Positions 44,595-56,841 are shown, counted from the stretch's first letter. The stretch: DNA of 64,000 nt from Porites lobata (GCA_942486035.1 CALNXK010000021.1:3037501-3101500), one strand, 5' to 3'. The notes: generated from the sequence alone by a model not told the origin. Made by a program: numbers and translations.

Positions 44595-45616
44595 CCCGGA
44601 GTGGTCAATCGATAAAAATCGATATCGATTTGTCGATAGATAAGTCAACAAAAATCGGTAAATCTGATTTGATTGATATCGATTGGTTCGATCAATCGGT
44701 AGAAATGGATGACACACTCGTTTCGTTCATCGATTTGTCTCGATTCTTACCGATTTCATCGATTCATATCGGAAGAAACATCTATTCATCAAAAAATTAA
44801 GACTGAATTCATGCAAAAATTAAATTTATTGACAATTGAGTGGCAGTTGAGAGTCAAAGGATCAAACATTTATCACTGTATTGTCTATCAAACATCATCA
44901 CTTATAAAGAAATTTAAAAAAAATCTTATCTTTTCTTTAAAACCAAGTTTAAAATCTTCTGATGGCTGATTTCGGCGAGATCTGAAGGCGCCCAGTTTTT
45001 CAGGATTTAGATCTACCACCCTTTCAAAATAACGTGGGTGTTGATCCGGGTGCAGTTACATCCCAGAGGACCCGGAATAGTCAATAGATGAAAATCGAAA
45101 TCGATAAAAATCGTTAGCAATCAAGTGATTTTTATCGATTGATATCGGAAAACAGTGAAAATCTATCGAGGAAAATCTTTTCGCCTGAATCCAGACTCGA
45201 ACGAATATCTGAAATTCACGGGCTAGGAAATCTTTATGTAAGGATACATTTCTCGTGATACTTGCTTGCGAGAACTGAATGTAATTAAACCGAACCGTTT
45301 TTGTTATTATGTACTAAATAAAGGGACAAAATTGTGTGTGTAATGGTATTCCACATTTCTCACTTTCATGTCTGCTGATCAGTTGTTATATTACTCGTTA
45401 ATGTGTTTTCTTAGCTGTACTATTTAACTCATGCTACAGAACAACAATGGCGGACTTCCGTTATAAATCCTTGAAACCATGAAAAATCGATAATATCGAT
45501 TTGACACAGCTATTCAGTTTATAGATTTTCACCGATTTCCGTTGTCAAACGATAAAAATCACTTGACTGCTACCGATTTTTATCGATACCGATTTTTATC
45601 GATTGACTACTCCGGG
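44595..45616. mobile_element. ATCGAT-rich MITE with exact 6-bp TSD
   Basis: Flanked by CGAAAT at 44589-44594 and 45617-45622. Ends CCCGGAGTGGTCAATCGATA and the complement of the right end (TATCGATTGACTACTCCGGG) are nearly identical. The sequence is full of ATCGAT/AAAATCG. It contains a second left-type terminus at 45071, so it is probably two related elements, one inside or beside the other. The short ORFs at 44448-44969 arise from the ATCGAT repeats. Confidence 0.7.
45071..45616. mobile_element. Inner ATCGAT-rich MITE
   Basis: The left end CCCGGAATAGTCAATAGATG aligns over about 100 bp with the complement of the right end at 45616, including TCAAGTGATTTTTATCG. It shares its right terminus with the larger 44595-45616 unit. 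Confidence 0.6.
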
Positions 45617-45622
45617 CGAAAT

Positions 45623-46586
45623 GGACCATAAAATGTGATGCACGTGCAGAGTTGCTGCTATGCTCAATAGGTCTACCTTCACATGGCACCGGACGAATTC
45701 TCGACCAGTTTAAAACTCGTGCATGCGTTTAGACGCCTATACAGCTTTTCAAAGTTCCGTGCGAACAGAACAAAAATATTGAACGGTCCTGTGAGAACGA
45801 GGTGTCCGGCCAAATTTTTGAGCCACTCTAAAATTGGTCTGGTGCCATGTGAACGTAGCTTAAACCTCAGTATTCCTTTTTTCTGTTCTCATTGCTGTCA
45901 CCGCCGTTGTTGCTAAAGCTTCCTAATGACACACATATGAAAAGGAATTACAGGCTAAGTGTAATGGATTTATTAAAAGTTATTAAGTCATGTTAATACC
46001 TTCTCTCCCATTCCAAGTTGTTCTACCTTGATGTACATGATGTCTTAAAAGCTCCAGAGTATAAGCATAAGAAGACAGTGGGTTTTTTTCTATTCTGCAG
46101 CAAGTAAGAAATGGTATATAACACTTTACGTAAAATTCTTAACAAAAGCTCCAGCTAGCACCATCTGAACTCTGTTCAGACAGTGACTCGACAAATGAAT
46201 GATTTCCAACATTCAAGTACCTGAAAAAGAAATACTTGACCGCCACCTGGAAAACTGGAAAACTACACAGGTAAAAAGAAAGCCACAGAAAGTTTATTAA
46301 AAAATCCTTCACAAGTCTGACTTCTAACAGACTACGACATAAACTTATTCAGAGAGAGCCTTAGTTAAGGCTACTCCAAGTTCGAGAAACATTCGAAAGA
46401 TGCAAGACCCGTTTTTGGTAAAAAGGAGTTTGATTTCCATGAGAACTTCGCACTTATGCAACCAAGGCTTGGGGGCCACTTTCGAACCGGCCTGCTGGTC
46501 TATTTGGATAGTGCACTGTTTACCAGGGAGTCGGGAGTAGAGTGTTATCGGATCCGACTGAGTGGAATCTCCCAAGTCCTCATACT
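45623..46586. other. Non-coding
   Basis: No domain or repeat recognised. Short frames (45683-45916 plus) have no support. The minus-strand frame 46345-46647 overlaps the palindromic units that start at 46587. Confidence 0.4.
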
Positions 46587-46785
46587 CGCAGTTTTTGCTA
46601 AAATTACTAAATTCAAATGGTAAAGGAGGTAGAAGAGTGCCCAGCAAAAACTGCGATTTCTGTAATTTCTGAGCCAGTCAGTTCTCCAAAAATTGCGAAA
46701 ATTGGAGAAATCGCAGTTTTTGCTAAAATTACTAAATTCAAGTGGTAAAGGAGATAGAAAGGCGCCCAGCAAAAACTGCGATTTC
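46587..46785. repeat. Two tandem palindromic units
   Basis: Unit 1 (46587-46660) and unit 2 (46706-46785) both contain GCAGTTTTTGCTAAAATTAC and GCCCAGCAAAAACTGCGATT. In unit 2 GAAATCGCAGTTTTTGCT and AGCAAAAACTGCGATTTC form a perfect 18-bp inverted repeat. It appears to be a MITE of about 80 bp present twice. Confidence 0.65.
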
Positions 46786-46993
46786 TTGAAAAATTGCGAA
46801 ATCTTTGAGTTGGTGATGTTTTAAGTAAGATTTCCGTGCATGAAATAAATGTGATGGTTTTGCGTTTTGCATGCAAACATTCTGATAATTAATTTCTCAA
46901 GCGATGACGCAAACTAAGTTGACATTCTCGATATCGTCATTTTATCACTCAAAGGGAATAAGCAGACTCATTCTTTCTTGACTCTATGTAAAG

Positions 46994-47925
46994 TTTGCCT
47001 GCGTGCAGACGTCTCCTATTTCCTTTGTTGCACTCGGAAAAGGGACGTCTGCATAAGGCCGTCGCTAATCGTGTTCCAGCGTCCCGCTGGCAGGGTATTC
47101 TTTTTCGCATAAATTGTGATCATCCGGTTAGGAATAAGAGTTGACAGGCCAAACACAACATCATAAGCTCGTGATAATGCGAAACGTGACCTTGAGAGTC
47201 TGCTTGAACAGAAGTTTTTCATCTTTTCTCTCTCGCGCGAAGGTTACTAGCACTACACAGTGCATGTAGCATTCTAAACTTTGACTGAGTAAATCTCGTT
47301 TTTGCCGCACTAAGTCTTACATTTAGAGGTCATGAAGCAGGTTTGTTACATGCATACTGAGTAATCATTTCCTGTGGTTTATGCTTCTGTGGGTGTTCCT
47401 GATAGGATTTGATTTCAGATGCAGTTGTAAAGTGTTTAAATTTTCTTTGACCTCTGTTTGTTACGGCTAAATAAAGATTTCAGTTTCTTTGGGTGGCTTT
47501 CTCCGAAATGCCTGCTTGGTGCGAAGCCCACGCCCCTTTTGTAGTTTCCTCAGACACTGTTTACAAATATGATGTGATGTGTCATGCACAGTAAATTGTA
47601 AAGAACTAATTTCCTCGTGCACGTTAAATTTTCCGCGGCCTCGCACAAGATTTCGAACGGTATGGACACAATGGCACATGTTTTGATTTGTTTTGGCTGG
47701 AAAACCCCGATTACATAAATCACCGCATACAATATCAGACCAGATTCGATAACAACCAATCAGCGTTAAGTCAAACAATGCGCACTGTGTGTCAGCCTAT
47801 CACAGAATGTTCCCAAGATCTTGGGAACCCAGCGGGACGCTGGAACACGATTAAAGACGGCGTTACGCAGACGTCCCTTTTGCGCGTGCAACAAAGGAAA
47901 TAGGAGACGTCTGCACGCAGGCAAA
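46994..47925. mobile_element. Possible Mutator-like element with captured exon
   Basis: 932 bp with TIRs of about 115 bp (left TTTGCCTGCGTGCAGACGTC; right the complement ending GACGTCTGCACGCAGGCAAA), very similar throughout. Flanking ATGTAAAG occurs on both sides (46986-46993 and 47925-47932, overlapping the terminal A by one base), an 8-9-bp target duplication, which points to Mutator-like or hAT-like transposition. The centre carries a Cys-rich open frame (47467-47778 minus) rather than a transposase. Confidence 0.7.
47467..47778 (-). CDS. Cys-rich zinc-finger-like ORF inside the TIR element
   Basis: A 103-codon frame. Its C-terminal two-thirds read NQNMCHCVHTVRNLVRGRGK, EISSLQFTVHDTSHHICKQC and LRKLQKGRGLRTKQAFRRKP. 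The C-x-C ... C-x2-C spacing followed by a basic tail resembles the N-terminal zinc-binding region seen in exon 1 of the DUF6589-like gene (41748-42024). It is followed by a stop (FI-stop) at 47467. It may be a gene exon carried by a non-autonomous transposon. An intact reading is seen, function unknown. Confidence 0.4.
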   Translation of the reverse strand: MFDLTLIGCYRIWSDIVCGDLCNRGFPAKTNQNMCHCVHTVRNLVRGRGKFNVHEEISSLQFTVHDTSHHICKQCLRKLQKGRGLRTKQAFRRKPPKETEIFI

Positions 47926-47932
47926 TGTAAAG

Positions 47933-49044
47933 TTAACAAAAAAGCACAATGTTTATGAGATGCAGTAACTGCTGGATACAGTAAAACGATCTTTCTGAGA
48001 CTTTTTTTCCAACAACTTTATGAAACCTTGGTGGCCCTTTGCTGATTAATTTTCCCTTTTCAAGTTGCTAGGGAAGTCTTGCCTACTGCTTTATTGAAGC
48101 GAAACTACCAATATAAATTCACTTTGAAACAGAACACACGTGCTTAAAGTCGTAACGATCACTTTGATGACGGGATTGTTCTGAATCTATCAATATGCCA
48201 TCGTGTAAAATGGGGGCAAAAAGGTCTCTGTTTAAGCTGTCGTGATTGAGCTTTTTCAGACATATGCTTTGAGGTTGAGGTTGAGGCTGAGGCTGATTTT
48301 CTTCGAAACTTTTCTTGTAACAAGCTCTTTGAATGTCATTTGAGTGTAAATGCATTTGGGGACAGTTTTGAATATAGCGGTGTCTTCATCTGATAATCCT
48401 AAAATATCCTTTTGGGAGGGTAGACATAGAGGTGTTGTTTCCATTATCGAAACCTGGTAGTAAAATGTAGGCTTTAGTAGAGCTTTATAATTGACCAGTA
48501 GGCGAAGGGCTGAAAAATTTCCACCTTTGTTTTTGTAACCACTTACACATATAAGTTGTTTGTTTGCATCGTAACTTACTCGGCACAAGTAGCATGTACT
48601 CACCGGGAAAAAGAAATGTTGTCCAATGTTAAGAATAAAGTTAAATTAAAATTCTGTATTCAAATAAACTGAAAAAAAAATCTGTTATAACTAAATTGAT
48701 TCTTTAGAAACTTTGCCTGTGGAGTTGCTAGAGTAGTTTTTCTGTCTTGCACTAAAGCTGAAACCACTACTTTAGAAAAGTAAAAAAAAAATGTCTTAAA
48801 ATTGAGGGACTGGCTACTGGCAAAAACATCTATTTAACCGGCTTTAAAAACAGTGCTTATATGGGGTTTTAAATTATGGTGCTCTAAATTACCTTAAGCT
48901 TTGCCTACATTTACATTTTCTTTGGGTTGTTTTCGTACTCATACACCTCGTCAGTAACTGTGCTCACATTGTGGGTGGCTCCTCCTAAAATGTTCTACAA
49001 TTGGCATAGGATTTAATGGAGCCGAAACCAGTTGTGAAGTTGCA

Positions 49045-49075
<31 letters not shown>

Positions 49076-49512
49076 ACCACTCTTAAAATTTCGAGCAACA
49101 ACAGTTTGCTTTTTGTCCTCTTTGAACTGACTACTTAGTTATGTAAGCTAAATTCTGCCTGGTGGGATGCGCAAGCCACTACATTTTAATGTCCATATTG
49201 ACGGGATCCGCCATTTCTTCATTATCATTGGAGTCAAGTGAAGTTCTATCTGTTTGTAGGCAAAGAATTGGTACTCTCCCCCTCAGTCAACCTCACTGTG
49301 CACAGCCCATTGGTCAGGCCAGCTGGGCTAACTTTTAGTTTGTTGTTGTTACAGCCCTCAACTCAAAATAAGAAAGTCTAAGAAAGTCACACACTTTTAA
49401 TCGTTGTCAAATTTATAATTTTTTCTGACCCCTACAATCCTCATGCAATTTCGTCTTATCTGATATCCCTAATTGCCATCAAAACCCTCATACAGTGATA
49501 AAATGTCACATG
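47933..49512. other. Mostly non-coding
   Basis: The longest frame is 48256-48603 (minus, 115 codons, MSTCYLCRVSYDANKQLICV...). It looks partly protein-like, but its last part is a GGTTGAGGCTGAGG-type simple repeat and I recognise no domain. Confidence 0.35.
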
Positions 49513-49631
49513 AGTGGCGGATCCAGTCCTTCACATAAGGGAGGGGGGGGCAAAGGCCCGGTCTCAAAATGTTTTTTTGCCCCTTCAGTTTGACCTAAAA
49601 ATAAGGGGGGCCCCTCCCCGGATCCGCCACT
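49513..49631. mobile_element. hAT-like MITE, short copy
   Basis: It begins AGTGGCGGATCCAGTCC and ends with the inverse GGATCCGCCACT. The flanks TCACATGA (49506-49513) and GCACATTA (49632-49639) match at 6 of 8 positions, consistent with a decayed 8-bp duplication. Same family as 58559-58734. Confidence 0.6.
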
Positions 49632-49639
49632 GCACATTA

Positions 49640-51457
49640 CAGAACACTTATCTTCTTCGTAGCAGAATGGCAAGCAAACTCTGACGCAAAACATATAAGG
49701 AGTTCACTTTTTACTCTTCTGACAATCAAAATAAGAACGAACAATAAGATCGACCAATAAGTAAAAAGTGCATCGAAATCTGCCGATCATGTATCACTGT
49801 GCTTTCGACCGTTGTACAATGGTCCTTTTAGAAAATGCATCTTCTTACACCAGTTTGTTAGGTAGCACCTTAAACCTACAGGTTTTAATGGACTGCTGCC
49901 AAAAAACTGTGAATACCTATTTCCTTCTTTCACTTGGTTTTATATTGTTATACCATATGAAAACAAAGAAAACCCCTATGTTTAAATTTTGCTTATAGAT
50001 GAACTGATGAACGACATAAAGCAAAGCGTAGCACGCAGTTCGAGGTCCGGTAATGAATAATTGGTCACAGTTGCCATAGCCTGAGGCTTTTGGAGTTATT
50101 CAGCTATGCTTTTATCACAAAATATCAAGAATGGATCATAATTATACTGAGGGATTATCAATATGCCATAAAAATTCTTAGAAAAGTGTTTCAATTTTCC
50201 TTTACAAGCGAGAAAACTTTGAATAAATATTTCAAAAGGGATGCTGTGTGCTTAGTTGCGTCGGATTTTCGCTCGGTTAATTCACTTTTGACAAGGAAGG
50301 GTTTGTGATAGAAAACATATAATAGGACTATATGAGTGCATAATGTAGCAATTTGAATTGCCACAAATAAAAAATTTTGCTGTACATTAGATGGAGTTAG
50401 CAAAGTTCACACTTTGTCCTTTTTTATTTGTGTCTCTAGAAAGTTTTCCCAAAGAAAGGGCACTATCTTCCCCTTCAACAGTTCAAAAATTGTCACTCTT
50501 ACATCTCATATACAAAAATCTCTTGGAGCAGTATTTATGTATCACATATATAATAAAGTTAACTTTCACAAAAATAATGATGAACCTTGTATTTTACTAC
50601 TGCATTGTATTTTACTACTGCATTGTATATATGGCAAGGGCACACACATTCCTTTCCCAAAACTTAATTTTCTAGATCTATTGACTCTAGGAAATATCTT
50701 TAAAATTTAACTCCCTAAGTTTTCTCATCAGTGGATAACTAACCAGTTTTCAGGCATTGTTACTCATTACTTGAAATATGCGAGCAATGTTCATCAGCAC
50801 AACACATGGTATGGAACAAAAAAAAAATTATATTGGCCACTAGCTGTAGAACCAGTGTTGGTAAATACACCAAACCTTCAGCTCTCAGCTCTGAGGCGAT
50901 AATTATTTTAAATAAGCAAGCAATGTTTATCAGTACAGCAAAAGATGTGCAACAAAAAGAAGTCCACCAGCCACTAAAATTAATGCAGAACAAACCCACT
51001 TCCTCAATGGCTGAAACTTGGAAAATCTTTACAAACATGCAATTCCAAAGTTTTTTTGCTCAAGTTAACATTTTAAGATAGAAAAATCGATCTTTTGATA
51101 ACATATGATTATGGTGGAAACAAGAAGTGAACGCACAAAAAAACCTTGGTGTACCACAATAAAAGGCACCAAAGTTGAAACATGACTGTTTTGAAAACAT
51201 TTTTTTAGAAAGTAATAATAGGCTTCGGTTGAACAAATATTTTGCTGAATAACAAAATAAAGTTTAATTGAAGTCAGACCCATTTCTGTTGAAGATCATA
51301 ACTTATTTCGGTTCTAGTTAACAGTACTGGTAAATTAAGTCGTTGACTAAAAATAATTCGGTTGAAATGTAAGTAAAATTGCTGAATGCAGTTATATTAA
51401 ACTTTGAAATAAAATATGCCTTGTTGAATATTAAATGATACAGTTGTTAGATACAAA
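49640..51457. other. Non-coding
   Basis: AT-rich. Contains a short direct duplication (TTTTACTACTGCATTGTAT twice, around 50588-50628). Frames up to 98 codons show no domains. Confidence 0.4.
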
Positions 51458-51459
51458 TA

Positions 51460-51805
51460 CAGTCAAACCTCCCATAAGCAACCACCCAAAATACAAAGAT
51501 TTAGTGATTGCTTACGGGAGGTGTTCGATTATTGGAGTAGACAAACAGGACGTCTCTTCCAAGACGAGTTCCAGACACACTTACCTTGTGGAAGATAATT
51601 TATTGCCTGCAATTTCTAAGTTACCTATATGTATAAGTGTAGCGGTTCCAAAAATTAATGTCAATAAAAGTTCTTCGATCAGAGACCACATCATGTATCA
51701 AGTAGTCGCTTATAAGAAGTTAAAAACAATGGAGAATAATACAACTGTCAGGCTAAAAAATGGTTGCAGTCGCTCAAGGATGGTTGCCAAAGCAAGAGGT
51801 TTCTG
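51460..51805. mobile_element. Pogo/Tigger-like MITE, copy 2
   Basis: It starts CAGTCAAACCTCCCATAAGC after a TA and follows copy 1 (32140-32456) through GAAGATAATTTATTGC and GTCGCTTATAAGAAGTTAAA. The right terminus is poorly preserved (GAGGTTTCTGA). The 123-codon frame at 51435-51806 spans this MITE and is not a gene. Confidence 0.55.
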
Positions 51806-53354
51806 AAATTTTATGACTTTTTCCTGACAAATGTAAAACTTCCCCGACCAACTGAATTAACAATTTCAAAGTTAATTATTAGTCCTGATAATAGACTCAA
51901 CCCTCAACTCACACGGCCATCCCCTTTACTAATTCATTTAATGCTTTCAGCACGTGCAGTGTACATTTAATTCATAATTCCTTAACATGACGTCCAAAAA
52001 GGATTGATTTTCTTTAAAAACTAACATCAGCTTGTTATTCAATTTCATGAACAATATTCTAATAATATACAACGAGATTCACGTCTGTATAATGTACAAA
52101 AGTTCTTTTAATGTTAGAAAATAATAAAAATAGTGGGAGCAGAATAATTGTGATCTTAAAATTTCACGAGCCTTTTAAAGCGCAACATCTTTCTTGTAAA
52201 AAATAGTTTTATTTGCATGAGAATAAACTCCTGATTTAGGCTATGATAATGACTATGTTCACACTTCACCGGATTGCTTTTGCGCCATCACGAAAATCAT
52301 GCTAGATATCGCCTCTGTTCACAGAAAAGATGGGTGATTTCGGCGCGCTTTTGGTCACGGAGCGAATCTGCGCCACGCCAATCTTTAGAGTGGAGATTCA
52401 CAATACGGATAGGTGTTCAGACTATACCTGATAGCATTTTTAGTGCCGGTATAGTGTGAATATAGCCTTAGCCTCGCTTTGAAACAGAAACTTGGGGTAA
52501 ATCGGAGATGTGTTATCGACTGTTAAAGAACATTACTCACAAGTCTAGGACCTTCTACATTTTCTACTACAACTAGAAAATACACAATATTTATTAAAAC
52601 CAACTGGCCATAATTAGCCATAAGTCATGAAAATTACAAAGAGTAAAGCAAATTCATAGCATAAAAACAAAACAGTCATAATTAACAACAGCTCACTCAA
52701 GTGAAAAAAGTAATATACAGAAGAATTTCCTCGGCAAACTATGCATCTTCAATCTTGGACAAAAAGTGGTGACAATTTTGCACTTTCTTACTCACAGCAG
52801 ACCCACCCTCAAATTGGGCACCATGGTGGCCCCTCCCCCCACCCCTCCCTGGTCAATATTGTTTAGTCGGGAGCAAAAATGTTCCGGCCACACTTCAACA
52901 TTGTGTTTTTTGTGGGGGAAGTATCTTGAGTTAACCGGGCCTTAGAGGGAAGTATTCTAAATTAGACATACAGGGTGCATTTTTCTTACAATTTTTGTCC
53001 AAGATTGTAGCCATACAGGAGCCTATAACCCGGAGAGAGCCACTCTCATACTAGGCCTATGCCATGGCGTTTTACGGACCAGTTTATTTTTAGACACATT
53101 TTAGGGCACTTTTTCCCGCGAAAATAGAATCTCCACCATGTCTATGAGCGTATTTGAAGAATAAGATATCAAAAAAAAAAAAAACACCAAACGTTATTAA
53201 AAGGCGAAAAATTTAGTTTTTAGGTCTGTAGGTTTTGCTGACTGGTTGGTGGAATTTAAAAGATATTCAAAAAATAGCGCCGAAACCGTTCTAAAAATGA
53301 ACTGGTCCATGAAAACGCCGTCACACGAGCGCATGGAAGTTGCTCGCTCCGGAT
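51806..53354. other. Non-coding
   Basis: No gene or clear repeat boundary. 52795-52855 is C-rich (CCCTCCCCCCACCCCTCCCT). Confidence 0.4.
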
Positions 53355-53855
53355 TATGATGATGATGATGATAAACTTTATTTCAGTGTCAGGTCTTCTA
53401 GGTGGCCATGTAAGGCCTACTAATAGGGGACACTAAATTAAAATACTATCAGCTCTAACTAATTAATATAAAAAATATTCACAAAGAATAAAATTTACAA
53501 AAATATACATCCTAAAAAAAATTTCGATAAAACGTATTTGGATTCATCATATAAAATAATACTTATTGATGAAGAGGTGTCCTTTTTGTCTAGAAAATGT
53601 CATTTATGTACAACATAGAAAGCAGTCTTTACAGCCCTCTGTGATTACTTGTTCAAGATCTACCTTACGAATTTTCTTTTTAAAGCTGTAAATTGATTAT
53701 GTCTCCCGTAAGTTGTTGTGTTGTATCGAGGAATAAAAAAGTCACCAGAATTTCTAAGCCCATAACCTAGTTTTATCTAGCTTAAAAATGTCCTTTATGT
53801 AAGGAGGGCATATATTGTACTTTGCCTTATACTTAATTATGGCTATATCCTGCAA

Positions 53856-55212
53856 TCAGTGACAGCCTAGTGTCGTGAGTTTAGCTTTTCTCAAGAGCTC
53901 ATCGTATGAACTTCTCGTATCGCAGTTGACGGCTCTTAACGCTCGCTCTTGTACTCGCTCCATCTTTCTGCCTATAGTGCTATCCGACGCCCGACAGAAA
54001 TGCCACACTGTATGACAGTATGTAATTTTAGGCATTATGAAAGAAATGACAATCTTAAGTTTGGCTGATGTTGTAAACATGTTTCTAAGCCTCATCAAAA
54101 CTCCAACCTTCCTAAATGCGTTTTAACATACCTCTCCAATATGCCTACTAAAATTCAAATGCTCGTCAATGGTCACTCCCAGTAATTTCATTTCAGAGTG
54201 ACTCTCAATATCATTGTTCATAACATCAATTTTCATCTGTTTATTTTTATGCTTCGACCCGAGACTCATCGACTGAAATTTTTCATGATTACACATGAGT
54301 AGATTGTCCTTATTCCAGTTTGAAATTTCCTTCCCCTCATGGTTCAAAATACTCTCAACGTCTTCGATTCGTTCCCCGAAAGTATAAGCTTGATGATTAT
54401 CTGCATAAATCATTACACTGCACTTATCAGTTTGTATGTTATACATAAGGTCGTTTTGGAAAATATTCCACATTAAAGGACCAAAGTTAGACCCTTGAGA
54501 GCATCCCCTTTCGGTTTTCCGCCAATCACTTATGGTATTGGTCCCTATCCTAACTCTCTTCTATCTCTCAGAGAAATATGACTTCATAAGACCAATTTCA
54601 CAATCTTCAAAACCATATGCCTTTAGTTTTGCCAATAATAGGGGTGAATGAAGCGAGTCAAAAGCTTTGGATAGATCTGTTGATAAGATCCCTACGACAT
54701 TACTATTATCCAATGCTTCTTTCCAATCCTCCATAAGCTTGATCAAAGTCGTCTCGCCAACTGTTCTGTTTTCGGTAAGCTGTTAGACAATTGCTCAAAT
54801 AAGGCTCCATGAATTGCGTTACTTGGTTGCTAAGCAACTGTTCAAAAAATTTGTCGACGGCGGCAAGAATTGTAATAGGTCTACAGTTTTTAATATCACT
54901 GTGGTTATCCTTCTTGTGAAGAGGCACCCATATACCCCTTTTCCATTGCTCGGGCCAGTTGCTGGTCTGTATGCATACATTGAAGATGTTTGTTAGCGAC
55001 GGCGCGAGGACGTTACATGCCAGCTTTAGCACTCTAGGTGGAATTTTGTCGTCACCGATACTTTTATTTGGATTTAAGGTTTCCAGAGCCTTAGTAACTT
55101 CTTTCACGTTAAAGTTGCGAAATTTAAACTGCGCGCCATTTGTTGTGGCTACTTTGCGTATGTTTTGTATGCTTTTATGATCTTTCAGTTCTTCTTCCGT
55201 TAGTGATAACAT
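53856..55212 (-). pseudogene. LINE reverse transcriptase, several frameshifts, YADN
   Basis: Segments in order on the minus strand: 55212-54706 (NWPEQWKRGIWVPLHKKDNH, then NCRPITILAAVDKFFEQLL, LTAYRKQNS), 54746-54561 (LSTDLSKAFDSLHSPLLLAK, catalytic Asp of block A present), 54473-54123 (active-site block reading MIYADNHQAY, Asn at 54396-54398 in place of the second Asp; later LLGVTIDEHLNFSRHI), and 54098-53856 (thumb: FIMPKITYCHTVWHF, RVQERALRAV). The YADD to YADN change alone should abolish catalysis. Confidence 0.9.
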
Positions 55213-55273
55213 GTGTGGGTCACCAATATCATTGGCTACCGTGGTGAAATAGTCTACGAGACAGTTTACAACT

Positions 55274-56345
55274 TTAGTTTAAACTTTTTAAAATAATACT
55301 ATCATTAAAATCTGGGTTAATAACGTTGTCGTCAGTTCCCCGTGCCTTAGAGTCCAGAAAAGGCTTAAACACCTTCTTAAAGAAATCTCTAGGATTGCTG
55401 CCGGATGAGTCCGTCTTAGTTTTCCAGTACTCTTTAATTGCCCGTCTCCTGAGCTTAGTGGCTGTGTTTCTCCACTTGTTCTTATTTATGAGATTCTCCT
55501 GTGATGGGTCCTTAGCGAACTTCTTTGTGTACTTCCTTTTCATTCGAATTGCTGTTTTCCATTCCGGAGTCATGTATTCCACGTCCCTCGACCAGACCCT
55601 CAATTTTTTCTGGAGTGCATGATTACCTAGAGCATCATTGACTAACTTACTCCAGTAGAAGTATCGATCGTCAACCGAGTCAAAAATATTCCCTACGTGC
55701 CAGGGGGCAACGCTAAGGTCCTTCAACAGTTCGTCCTCGTTTAAGTTCTTGACACTCCTGAATGATATAACCTTGCAAGGATAATGTATTGCATTTTCCC
55801 TCGTGACTTCATAAACCATTCGATGATCACTGAATCCTGGGTCGTAAACATCGCTTTCTTTAAACATTTCTGGTTTAATAATCTGATTAGCCAAAATGAC
55901 ATCTATTAACGTTCGACTTATGTTTGTTATTCTTGTAGGTTTGTTGATTAAACATGACAGCTCGTGTATATCCTCCAGATCACGCTGAATTTTACCTTCT
56001 CTCTCATCGGGTTTGAGCCTGTTTAGGTTCAAGTCTTCCGTTATAATAACGAATTGTTTCTGTGACGTTGCCCAAGTGACAATATCGTTCAGGTCATTTT
56101 CCAGTCTAAGGTAGTAGTCCATACCAGCCGCTTTCGGGGGTTTGTATAATCCCATGATCACCACATCGTGTTTGCCGAACTTTGATTCAATGACAAGTGC
56201 CTCTAGGGTTGTGAAAGTTCTTGGTAATTTGAGTTTCTTGGAAGGAAGGCGTGAGGAAAGATATGCCAATACTCCGCCACCACGTTAAGTCCGATCGTTA
56301 CGAAAAAATTTGGAGCCGTCAAGCATAAACTGGGAACAGGGATAT
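55274..56345 (-). pseudogene. LINE apurinic-like endonuclease domain and linker
   Basis: The upstream part (56345-56270) reads QFMLDGSKFFRNDRT, a stop, then RGGGVLAYLSS, the RxGGGV block of LINE endonucleases. A further scrap with IHIP lies at about 56350 in another frame. The long frame (56269-55274, 331 codons) continues VVIMGLYKPPKAAGMDYY, FVIITEDLNLNRLKPDE (the GDxN block, with Glu before the Asp instead of Gly), TLIDVILANQII and DPGFSDHRMVY (SDH active site). It ends in the basic linker before RT. The enzyme nicks target DNA in target-primed reverse transcription. Confidence 0.85.
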
Positions 56346-56375
56346 GTATATTATTTGGGCTCCTGAGCCATAATG

Positions 56376-56841
56376 TTCTTAAAATGATGGAAATGTGTGT
56401 GGTTCATGACCGTCTTTTAGAACCTGCAAAGTCCACATTTTCTTTTTCTTATGAAACTTTCCAAATAAAGGATACCGTAAGAAAAAACAAAATACAGGTC
56501 CCAGCCGATTTCCTGTTTGACGCAATGTGGTGATGTATGACGCGTGATCTGTGGGGACAGTTAATTTTAAAAGGTTGTTGTCGATCAAATTTCTTTTGGG
56601 CCGGATGGACTTTGCCGGCTTAGGAACAGTCACTAACTAAATACACTGTCATCTTTTTCTGATTGGAAGAACAGCGTCCTTCCCCTATTTGGGATAGACG
56701 GGTATGTGTCGCTGAACAGTGTATACGTATGGTTTTCAGGGTCTTGAGTCCTAAACAGGGTTGTTGTCGAGAGTTTATTTTGTCAGTTAGGAACACACTT
56801 CAATGGCCGTTTCCGTTGTAGAGAGGTCGCCGTCAGAGGAG
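56376..56841. other. Non-coding
   Basis: An 84-codon minus-strand frame (56379-56633) lies just upstream of the LINE, but I cannot connect it to the LINE or to any domain. Confidence 0.35.

Larger units (their letters stand above)
53355..56375 (-). mobile_element. CR1-like LINE, nearly complete ORF2, decayed
   Basis: Minus-strand non-LTR retrotransposon with endonuclease, reverse transcriptase, and a 3' UTR ending AATAAAGTTTATCATCATCAT, that is, a (TCA)n tail at 53357-53375. About 3 kb is retained. Multiple frameshifts and stops and a mutated RT active site mark it as inactive. Confidence 0.85.

Noticed and set aside
51435..51806. 123-codon ORF as a gene
   Set aside because: Coincides with the pogo-like MITE copy 2, and the same region in copy 1 has no matching frame.
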